Part shown: in pieces, positions 7,274-13,088 of the stretch
How positions within the stretch are numbered: position 1 is the stretch's first letter
How the letters are laid out: each line of letters starts with the position of its first letter
NCBI GenBank assembly: GCA_031257235.1
Contig: JAIRPA010000120.1
Coordinates: 1 to 13,088, forward strand
From: Burkholderiales bacterium
GTDB taxonomy: Bacteria; Pseudomonadota; Gammaproteobacteria; Burkholderiales; Casimicrobiaceae
Direction: 5' to 3'
Length of the DNA: 13,088 bases
Translations under genes and position numbers: made by a program
Notes under the pieces: generated by a model
Seen by the model: only the letters and a program-made list of their open reading frames with translations
Told to the model about the DNA's origin: nothing
Databases searched by the model: none

Positions 7274-9652
7274 TTAAAAAACGGAACCTAATTGGAATTG
7301 GAATCTTTGAACTTTGTCGTTCGGGCGTTTGTGAATCGGGACGCCGTAGCTGATCTTCAACGCGCCGATCGGAGAATTCCACGCCACGCCGACACCGGCA
7401 GAATAGTGGAACGCTTCGTTGTCTTTGTTGTCAATCACGCGGGTTTGCCCTTGGACAGTATAGGAATAAGGATCGTTGCTGCGCACCTGACCGGCGTCAA
7501 AGAAAACGCTGCCGCGCACCGCGTTGCTGCCCGCAATCAAGGGGAAGAACAATTCGGCGTTGGCGACGATCTTGCGATTGCCCCCCATCGCGTTGTCTTG
7601 TTCGTCGTGCGGCCCGACGGACGAACCCTCATAGCCGCGCACCGACCCCACACCGCCCGCGTAAAACGCTTTGAAGAACGGCAAAGTTTTTTTGTTATAC
7701 CCTTCGCCATAACCAAACTCGGCGCGCAACATCAACACAAACGGATTAAACACCGGCATGAACCATTGATGAACATACTGCGCTTTCCAATAGGCAAGGT
7801 CTCCAAAGGGGGCGGCCACTTCGGTATAAATACTTTGATAACGCCCGCGCGTCGGGAAGAAGACATCGTCTCTTGTGTCGCGCGACCAGCCGACAGAAAA
7901 CATGTAGTTATCGGTGGTTTTGCCGTAATCGTTGACAAAATTTCTATAAGTTTGCGGGCTTTTCTCTCTTAAAGTGATTTTGGTGTTTTCGTAACGAAGC
8001 CCGAAATTGATGGTGTCGGTTTCGGTGATGGGAACACCAAACCCGATCGCGCCGCCCAAGGTGTCAGACTTATAATCCGACGTGGCCAGATCGTCCGCGT
8101 CGTAACGTTGTTTGTAAATCTCCAAGGTGCGCGAAATGCCGTTGATTGTCCAATACGGATCGGTAAACGCCAGCGAATAGTTTTGATTGCTTTTGCTGGT
8201 ATTGACCCCCAAGGTCAACGAGTTACCTGAGCCAAAGACGTTTTGTTGTGAAACGGAGGCGGATAACTGAACGTTTTCTTCGCTGGAATACCCCAAGCCG
8301 ATCATAAACATGCCCGTGTTGCGCTCCACCACTTTGATGTTCATATCGACTTGATCGGAAGAGCCCGGCACCGGCGGCGTTTCGATTTGGACATCGTCAA
8401 AGTAACCCAATCGGCGAATCCGAACGCGCGAGCGTTCGATTCTTGTGCCGTCAAACCACGCGCCTTCCATTTGGCGAACCTCGCGGCGGATGACTTCGTC
8501 GCGGGTTTTGACGTTGCCGCTGATGTTGATCTGACGCACATAGACGCGGCGACCCGGGTCCACATAAAGCGTGAAGGCGACCTCCGCTTTTTCTTTGTTG
8601 ATTTCCGGCACGGCGTTGACGTTGGCAAACGCGTACCCTTCCGCGCCCAAACGCTCACTGATGTTTTTGGTGGTGGTTTGCATTTTGGCGCGCGAATAAA
8701 CACTGCCTGTTCTCACGCGAATCAATTTTTGAACTTCTTCTTCGGGAATCGGCAAATCGCCCGCCAGCGTGACGCCGGACACCGTATAGCGTTGCCCTTC
8801 GGTGACGGTAATTACAATATCAATCGCGGATTTATCCGGCGAAATGGAAACCTGTGTGGCGTCCACGTTAAATTCCAAATACCCTTTGTCTTGATAAAAA
8901 CTGCGCAAGGCTTCAAGATCGGCTTGCAGTTTTTGTTTGGAGTATTGATCGGCTTTGGTGTACCACGTAAACCAACCCGGCGTGGTCAGCTTCATTTCAC
9001 TGACCAAATCGCTTTCCGAAAACGCCTTGCTGCCGACAATGTGAATGCGTTGGATTTTTGCCGTGCCGCCTTCGGTGATGGCAAAGTTGATCGCCATCCG
9101 GTTGCGTTCTTGCGGCGTGAGTGTCATTTGAACGTCCACGTTGTAGTAACCGCGAGAGACATATTGGCGCTTTAATTCTTGAACGGCTTTTTCCAAAAGC
9201 GAACGATCAAAAACGCGCGCTTCGGAAAGCCCCACGTCTTTCATCGCGTTTTTTAATAAATCGGTGGCAAATTCTTTGTTGCCGGAAAAGGTGATCGCCG
9301 AAATGGTCGGACGCTCATCCACCGCCACCAGTAAGACATCTCCCTGACGCTCAATCTGAACGTCGCGGAAAAAGCCCGTGCCGTACAAGGCTTTGATGGC
9401 GCGTGACACGGCTTCGTCGTTGACTTTATCGCCGACTTTGATCGGCAGATAATTGAACACCGTTCCGGCGTCGGTGCGTTGCACGCCTTCCACGCGAATG
9501 TCGCGCACAACAAAAGGCTCAAACGCGTAAGACAGACTTACGAACAACACCGAAAGAGAAAAACCGCTTGTGATAAAAAACAAGCATTTTTGAACCGTCA
9601 ACCGATTTTTAACACAGTTGAGAAAAGGGCTAAAGTAATCTTGTAAAGTCAT
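7274..9652 (-). CDS. bamA: Outer membrane protein assembly factor BamA
   Basis: BamA is the essential pore-forming core of the BAM complex that folds beta-barrel proteins into the outer membrane. The 792-residue protein has a signal sequence with a long basic n-region (V-K-N-R-L-T-V-Q-K) and probable cleavage after Ala43. Five POTRA domains follow at about 47-114, 115-195, 198-286, 289-367 and 370-444, then a C-terminal barrel from ~447. The conserved loop-6 motif V-R-G-Y-E-G is at 671-676. The chain ends in Phe, the usual BAM recognition residue. The chosen ATG lies inside the end of rseP (23-base overlap) and has no clear ribosome site, suggesting translation coupled to rseP. A TTG at Leu18 would also keep the signal peptide, so the exact start is uncertain. 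skp follows directly. Confidence 0.97.
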   Translation of the reverse strand: MTLQDYFSPFLNCVKNRLTVQKCLFFITSGFSLSVLFVSLSYAFEPFVVRDIRVEGVQRTDAGTVFNYLPIKVGDKVNDEAVSRAIKALYGTGFFRDVQIERQGDVLLVAVDERPTISAITFSGNKEFATDLLKNAMKDVGLSEARVFDRSLLEKAVQELKRQYVSRGYYNVDVQMTLTPQERNRMAINFAITEGGTAKIQRIHIVGSKAFSESDLVSEMKLTTPGWFTWYTKADQYSKQKLQADLEALRSFYQDKGYLEFNVDATQVSISPDKSAIDIVITVTEGQRYTVSGVTLAGDLPIPEEEVQKLIRVRTGSVYSRAKMQTTTKNISERLGAEGYAFANVNAVPEINKEKAEVAFTLYVDPGRRVYVRQINISGNVKTRDEVIRREVRQMEGAWFDGTRIERSRVRIRRLGYFDDVQIETPPVPGSSDQVDMNIKVVERNTGMFMIGLGYSSEENVQLSASVSQQNVFGSGNSLTLGVNTSKSNQNYSLAFTDPYWTINGISRTLEIYKQRYDADDLATSDYKSDTLGGAIGFGVPITETDTINFGLRYENTKITLREKSPQTYRNFVNDYGKTTDNYMFSVGWSRDTRDDVFFPTRGRYQSIYTEVAAPFGDLAYWKAQYVHQWFMPVFNPFVLMLRAEFGYGEGYNKKTLPFFKAFYAGGVGSVRGYEGSSVGPHDEQDNAMGGNRKIVANAELFFPLIAGSNAVRGSVFFDAGQVRSNDPYSYTVQGQTRVIDNKDNEAFHYSAGVGVAWNSPIGALKISYGVPIHKRPNDKVQRFQFQLGSVF

Positions 9653-10988
9653 TCAATAAAGCCAGCGCAATCAACGCCAGAAGAAAAGTCATTCCGATTT
9701 TTTGACCGATCGCCATTGCTTTTTCCGAAAGCGGACGACCCCGTAGCAATTCTAGCGAATAATACAGCAAATGACCGCCATCCAGTAAAGGAATCGGCAT
9801 CAGGTTGATGATCCCCAGCGCAATGCTGACCATGGCTAAAAATGACACAAAGCGATCCAAACCCATCATCGCGCTTTGTCCGGCAAAATCCGCGATGGTG
9901 ATCGGGCCGCTGATGTTTTTAAGCGCGGCTTCGCCGATGACCATTTTGCCCATCATTTTTAGGCTCATCCACGTCATTTCCCACGTGCGTGTGACCCCCA
10001 AACGAAGCGAAGTGACAGGATCGTGACGAACTCTTTTTTGTAAACGTGAGACTTGGTCGGGGTCAAGCGACAGCTCCACGCCGATTTTGGGCGAGACGTT
10101 GCCGGTTTTTTCGTCCGTAAAAAGCGTGGGGGTGAGAGTGAAATGTCGGGTTTCTTCGCCGCGTTGCACCGTGATCTCCACCGGCGATTCCGGGGATTGA
10201 TTCATCGCGTCGCTCAAGGCTTGGGCGTTCTCGACGGGACGTTGATCGACGACGATGATTTTGTCGCCGGGGAGAATCCCCGCCCTTTCCGCCGGCATGC
10301 CCGCGCGTGTCGCGCGAACCACGGGCGCCCCCGTGTAAAAGGCAATGCCCAAGCGCGAAAAAACGCGCCCTTCCTCTTCATCCCGGGTGGTGATTTCGGC
10401 AAGAGAAAGCGGCAAAACGCGCGCCGCGCCCCCGCGATCCACCGTCAACAAGACTTCCTGACGCGCGTGAGTCAATAACTGCCATTGAAAATCGATCAAA
10501 GAGTCAATCGCCGTTTCGTTGATGTGGGTGACGCGATCCTGCGATTCTATGCCGGCTTTTTCGGCGGCGGAGTGGGGGGCAGGGGTGGACAACACGGGCA
10601 ATCGCTCGTTCGTGCCGATCATGCCCAACATCGCAAAAAAGAGAATCGCCAACAAAAAGTTGGTCAAAGGGCCCGCCGCCACAATGGCGATACGCTTGCC
10701 GACGGGTTGACGGTTGAACGCGCGCGGCAAATCCTTGACCGGCACATCACCTTCGGTTTCGTCCAACATTTTGACGTATCCTCCAATCGGGAAAAGCGAC
10801 AGCGCCCACTCGGTTTGATCGCGTCCTAACTTGCGCGACCACAACACACGCCCCATCCCAAACGAGAAGCGCAACACTTTAACGTTGCACCACCGCGCCA
10901 CCAGATAATGTCCAAATTCGTGCGCGATCACCAATACCGCGATCGTGACGACAAACGCCGCCGCGCGAATGAGAAAAGCTGTCATCAT
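9630..10988 (-). CDS. rseP: Site-2 intramembrane zinc protease RseP
   Basis: RseP cuts transmembrane segments inside the inner membrane: classically the anti-sigma factor RseA in the sigma-E envelope stress response, and also leftover signal peptides. At 452 residues it has the usual length. The zinc site is H23-E-F-G-H27 in the first membrane helix, with the third ligand Asp403 in N-L-M-P-I-P-L-L-D-G-G near the C-terminus. Two PDZ domains occupy about 128-205 and 215-290. Hydrophobic helices are visible at about 8-28, 98-124, 378-396 and 428-446. The ATG at 10988 is preceded by AAAGGA at an eight-base spacing; a second ATG follows at once. The 3' end overlaps bamA. Its leader is unusual: a 131-base repeat begins only 15 bases upstream of the start codon, so any promoter or leader for rseP lies in repeated DNA. 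Confidence 0.97.
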   Translation of the reverse strand: MMTAFLIRAAAFVVTIAVLVIAHEFGHYLVARWCNVKVLRFSFGMGRVLWSRKLGRDQTEWALSLFPIGGYVKMLDETEGDVPVKDLPRAFNRQPVGKRIAIVAAGPLTNFLLAILFFAMLGMIGTNERLPVLSTPAPHSAAEKAGIESQDRVTHINETAIDSLIDFQWQLLTHARQEVLLTVDRGGAARVLPLSLAEITTRDEEEGRVFSRLGIAFYTGAPVVRATRAGMPAERAGILPGDKIIVVDQRPVENAQALSDAMNQSPESPVEITVQRGEETRHFTLTPTLFTDEKTGNVSPKIGVELSLDPDQVSRLQKRVRHDPVTSLRLGVTRTWEMTWMSLKMMGKMVIGEAALKNISGPITIADFAGQSAMMGLDRFVSFLAMVSIALGIINLMPIPLLDGGHLLYYSLELLRGRPLSEKAMAIGQKIGMTFLLALIALALLNDFTRLL

Positions 10989-10996
10989 CGTGTTTG

Positions 10997-11002
10997 TCCT
11001 TT
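10997..11002 (-). promoter_or_regulatory. rseP ribosome binding site next to the repeat
   Basis: AAAGGA on the minus strand lies eight bases before the rseP ATG at 10988. It is one base outside the boundary of repeat copy A, whose palindrome would form a stem-loop roughly ten bases upstream of it in the mRNA. Such a stem could influence ribosome access, but nothing in the sequence proves that. Confidence 0.7.
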
Positions 11003-11003
11003 A

Positions 11004-11134
11004 AAGTTGCTCGTCAAAAAGTGGTACTTTTTGCCGGTTAAATTTACCAAAAAATCGCGGGACAACCTTGGGTTGGGGCGGAACTTACTTTGTGAAACAA
11101 AGTTAGTGGAGACCAAAACCCCGACGATTTTTTG
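11004..11134. repeat. 131-base structured repeat element, copy A
   Basis: Copy A matches copy B at 129 of 131 positions with no gaps; the two differences are adjacent, at 11024-11025 (TA here, AC there). Internal structure on the plus strand is a palindrome around 11012-11036 (GTCAAAAAGT facing ACTTTTTGCC), and an inner unit bounded by inverted ends AAAAAATCGCGGG (11049-11061) and CCCGACGATTTTTT (11120-11133). Inside that unit is a hairpin with arms ACTTACTTTG and CAAAGTTAGT around TGAAA. This layout resembles a MITE or composite extragenic palindrome. No transposase is nearby and no clear target-site duplication was found. Confidence 0.9.
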
Positions 11135-11212
11135 CAGAAACGGCGCGCGGATGCCGCGACTTCGCTTCGGGTGTGCTTTGATTCGCTCCCACATCTGCCT
11201 TTAACCGTTGTT

Positions 11213-11343
11213 AAGTTGCTCGTCAAAAAGTGGACCTTTTTGCCGGTTAAATTTACCAAAAAATCGCGGGACAACCTTGGGTTGGGGCGGAACTTACTTT
11301 GTGAAACAAAGTTAGTGGAGACCAAAACCCCGACGATTTTTTG
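11213..11343. repeat. 131-base structured repeat element, copy B
   Basis: Copy B is a direct repeat of copy A, 209 bases downstream on the plus strand and in the same orientation. The near-perfect match outside coding DNA implies a recent duplication or gene conversion, because neutral spacer would otherwise have diverged. It carries the same palindrome (here interrupted by TGGA), the same inverted ends and the same inner hairpin. It stops nine bases before the third palindrome at the end of dxr. Confidence 0.9.
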
Positions 11344-11351
11344 AGAGAGTA

Positions 11352-11395
11352 AGTTGTTCGGCAAAAAGTAAGCCCCTACTTTTTGGCGGTTAAAT
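11352..11395. repeat. Third palindrome copy, overlapping the 3' end of dxr
   Basis: This segment matches the first ~45 bases of the 131-base element: AAGTTG, then TCGGCAAAAAGTA, a short loop AGCCCC, TACTTTTTGGCGG and TTAAAT. It then diverges into dxr sequence. It is a partial, older-looking copy holding only the palindrome. On the minus strand it spans the last codons and stop codon of dxr, and the RNA would fold into an ~11-base stem with one mismatch, possibly helping to end or stabilise the dxr transcript. Confidence 0.75.
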
Positions 11396-12596
11396 GTTCA
11401 ATTGTTCGGATAGCCTTACTTCGTGCCAAGGCATCCAACGCCAACGTTTCTTCCAAAGTGTTCGGCGCGGGGGAGGCAACGGCGTTTAACGTGGCGTTAA
11501 TCACCTCGGCAATGTCCAAAAACGCAATTTTGCGCGATAAAAACGCATCGACCGCGCACTCGTTGGCGGCATTCAAGACGACCGCCGCGCCGTTGGCAAG
11601 CGTCAACGCGTGAAAAGCGAGTTTTAAACACAAAAAGCGATCAAAATCCGGCGGCAAAAAAGTCAAGGTTGCCATTTTTTCAACCGTGAGCGCGGAAACG
11701 CCGGCATCCACGCGGTGTGGAAACGCCAACGCCTGCGCAATCGGGGTGCGCATGTCCGGCGTGCCTAACTGCGCCAACGTCGAGCCGTCCTCATATTCGA
11801 CCATCGAATGCACAATGCTTTGCGGATGAATGACGACTTCAATGGCGTCGCGCGGCATCCCGAAAAGCCAATGCGCTTCGATGACTTCCAGCCCTTTGTT
11901 CATCATCGTTGCCGAATCCACCGAAATCTTGCGTCCCATTTTCCAGACGGGATGATTGACCGCCTGTTCCGGTGTGGCGGTTTTTAAACGCGCATGGTCC
12001 CAATGCAAAAAAGGACCGCCGGAGGCCGTTAATAGGATTTTTTTAACGCCTGCCGCCCGCTCGCCGATGACGCCTTCCGTTTTCGTGCGCGGCAGGCATT
12101 GGAAAATGGCGTTGTGTTCGCTGTCAATCGGCAACAAGGTGGCGCCATGTTCGCGCGCCAGACGCATGAACCACGCGCCGCCCATCACCAAGGCTTCTTT
12201 GTTCGCCAAAACAATGCGTTTGCCCGCGCGTGCGGCAGCGGCGGTGGGCGATAAGCCGACGCCGCCGGTGATCGCGGCAACCACGGTGTCCGCGGACGGC
12301 CATTCGGCCATTCGATTCACGCCTTTTTCGCCCGAAAAAACCTCTGTGGACACGCCTTCGTTTTTGAGAAAGTCGGCAAGACATCGGGCGGCATTGGCAT
12401 CATGAAGCGCGACGGCTTCCGGACGAAACCGCAACGCGATGTCGGCGAGCTTTTTCCACTGCGAACGCGCCGCCGCCGCCACCAAAGTAAAGCGATGCGG
12501 GTGTCGCGCGATCACGTCTAAGGTGGAATCGCCGATCGAACCCGTCGCGCCTAAAAGCGTGATGCGTTTTCGAGAAAAAGTATCCGCGGATTTCAT
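11376..12596 (-). CDS. dxr: 1-deoxy-D-xylulose 5-phosphate reductoisomerase Dxr
   Basis: Dxr (IspC) converts 1-deoxyxylulose 5-phosphate to 2-C-methylerythritol 4-phosphate with NADPH, the committed step of the MEP isoprenoid pathway. I use the ATG at 12596 because it overlaps the cdsA stop in a TGATG junction and places the NADPH motif G-A-T-G-S-I-G at residues 16-22. The frame stays open further upstream but only inside cdsA. The 406-residue protein has L-A-N-K-E at 130-134, metal ligands Asp158 and Glu160 in P-I-D-S-E-H-N-A-I-F-Q, the loop A-S-G-G-P-F at 191-196, H215-P-V-W-K-M-G, and Glu237 in M-M-N-K-G-L-E. These match E. coli Asp150, Glu152, His209 and Glu231. The last residues L-T-A-K-K and the TAG stop fall within a repeat palindrome, so the C-terminus appears recoded by the element. 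Confidence 0.97.
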   Translation of the reverse strand: MKSADTFSRKRITLLGATGSIGDSTLDVIARHPHRFTLVAAAARSQWKKLADIALRFRPEAVALHDANAARCLADFLKNEGVSTEVFSGEKGVNRMAEWPSADTVVAAITGGVGLSPTAAAARAGKRIVLANKEALVMGGAWFMRLAREHGATLLPIDSEHNAIFQCLPRTKTEGVIGERAAGVKKILLTASGGPFLHWDHARLKTATPEQAVNHPVWKMGRKISVDSATMMNKGLEVIEAHWLFGMPRDAIEVVIHPQSIVHSMVEYEDGSTLAQLGTPDMRTPIAQALAFPHRVDAGVSALTVEKMATLTFLPPDFDRFLCLKLAFHALTLANGAAVVLNAANECAVDAFLSRKIAFLDIAEVINATLNAVASPAPNTLEETLALDALARSKAIRTIEHLTAKK

Positions 12597-13088
12597 CAGA
12601 TTAAAAACGATACGGCCAACGCCGCCGTCGGCAGGGTGGTCAATAGGCTGTCCACACGATCCAACCATCCGCCGTGACCGGGCAAAATCACACCGCTGTC
12701 TTTTTGATCGGCAAAGCGTTTGATCAGGGACTCAAAAAGATCACCCAAGATAGACAAGAACAACAAAAGCCACGCCAGCGCCAACCAGATGCCCCACGCA
12801 AGAGACGAGGGCAGGGTGGCCAATTGCGATAATTTCGGCATCACAAAAGGAGCTAAAACCGCCGCGTAAATCGTCACCGCGACAAACGCGCCGATCGCGC
12901 CTTCGCGCGTTTTTCCCGGACTGGTTTTGGGGGCGAGTTTATGCTTGCCAAACCGTCTTCCCGCAAAATAGGCGGCAGAATCGGCAAGCCAGACCAACAC
13001 CATCACCATCAAGAGCGCGAAAGGCGAGAGTAAACGAAGTTGTGCCAACGCCATCCATGTGGCGATTAAAAGCCAGACGCCGACCCCC
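12596..13088 (-). CDS. cdsA: Phosphatidate cytidylyltransferase CdsA, 3' part
   Basis: CdsA makes CDP-diacylglycerol from CTP and phosphatidic acid in the inner membrane, the branch point for all phospholipids. The family signature is complete near the C-terminus: S-L-I-K-R, then K-D-S-G, then L-P-G-H-G-G-W-L-D-R-V-D. The segment W-L-A-D-S-A-A-Y-F-A-G-R-R-F-G-K-H, followed by S-P-G-K-T-R-E-G, is also typical. Several hydrophobic helices are visible. The frame stays open to the right edge of the window (about 163 codons against ~265-285 for the family), so the start lies outside; the internal Met at 13054 is not the start. Its stop TGA shares one base with the dxr ATG, indicating translational coupling. 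By family synteny, uppS and frr would be expected next upstream. Confidence 0.96.
   Translation of the reverse strand, partial: GVGVWLLIATWMALAQLRLLSPFALLMVMVLVWLADSAAYFAGRRFGKHKLAPKTSPGKTREGAIGAFVAVTIYAAVLAPFVMPKLSQLATLPSSLAWGIWLALAWLLLFLSILGDLFESLIKRFADQKDSGVILPGHGGWLDRVDSLLTTLPTAALAVSFLI

Larger units (their letters stand above)
10989..11375. other. Repeat-filled gap between dxr and rseP
   Basis: This 387-base region interrupts an otherwise tight gene cluster. It consists of copy A of a 131-base element, a 78-base linker (11135-11212), copy B of the element, and the outer part of a third related palindrome that continues into dxr. No protein homology is recognisable. Open frames exist on both strands, but they follow from the element lacking stop codons in several frames. 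The ribosome site of rseP (AAAGGA, minus strand, 10997-11002) sits between copy A and the rseP start. Confidence 0.85.

Noticed and set aside
8351..9175. A 274-codon plus-strand frame opposite bamA
   Set aside because: It lies wholly antisense to well-supported BamA POTRA sequence and resembles no known protein.
11004..11343. The two direct repeats as the start of a CRISPR array
   Set aside because: The units are 131 bases, only two in number, have one 78-base linker, and contain complex internal inverted repeats. No cas gene is present.
11044..11364. A 106-codon minus-strand frame across both repeat copies as a real gene
   Set aside because: It reads copy B and then copy A in a different frame, since the copies are 209 bases apart, so the two repeats do not encode the same peptide in it. 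This is what an accidental open frame over a stop-poor repeat looks like.
11647..11670. GGCAAAAAAGT-like match inside dxr as another palindrome copy
   Set aside because: It has six A bases and no matching TACTTTTTGCC arm, and it encodes ordinary conserved Dxr sequence.
12597..12668. A longer dxr start at 12668
   Set aside because: The extra 24 codons overlap the CdsA signature region and resemble no Dxr N-terminus. The TGATG junction at 12596 gives the standard protein.

Overview
The window is about 13 kb of chromosome from a Gram-negative bacterium. It carries the lipid A enzymes LpxA and LpxD, the outer-membrane assembly proteins BamA and Skp, and a periplasmic alpha-2-macroglobulin. The order cdsA-dxr-rseP-bamA-skp-lpxD-fabZ-lpxA is the conserved proteobacterial envelope cluster. 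dxr directly before rseP and an overall style of roughly balanced GC suggest an alphaproteobacterium, but I have not shown this; no rRNA or other taxonomic marker is present.

Layout. On the plus strand, positions 1-1634 hold the 3' part of an alpha-2-macroglobulin gene with a CSEQ thioester motif. It is followed after 16 bases by pbpC (1651-3990), a complete bifunctional penicillin-binding protein 1C. This pair is a known partnership: the macroglobulin traps foreign proteases in the periplasm and PbpC is thought to repair peptidoglycan. A 168-base convergent gap (3991-4158) holds a short tandem repeat, a GC-rich hairpin and a perfect palindrome. From 4159 to the right edge everything is on the minus strand. 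In transcription order this is cdsA (5' end outside the window), dxr, rseP, bamA, skp, lpxD, fabZ and lpxA. Most junctions are overlapping or only a few bases long, so this is very probably one operon or a few nested ones. The exceptions are a 387-base repeat-filled gap between dxr and rseP and a 117-base gap between skp and lpxD.

How the genes work together. CdsA makes CDP-diacylglycerol for phospholipids. Dxr commits carbon to MEP-pathway isoprenoids, including the undecaprenyl carrier. RseP is the intramembrane protease of the envelope stress response. BamA and Skp insert and escort outer-membrane proteins. FabZ, LpxA and LpxD supply and use hydroxyacyl-ACP for lipid A. All proteins appear intact with their key residues.

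The most unusual part is non-coding. A 131-base element occurs twice (11004-11134 and 11213-11343, 129 of 131 bases identical) between dxr and rseP. A related palindrome overlaps the last codons and stop of dxr (11352-11395), and a perfect relative lies between pbpC and lpxA (4120-4148). I see this as a dispersed palindromic repeat family invading gene ends and leaders. I do not see a new defence or metabolic system in this window.
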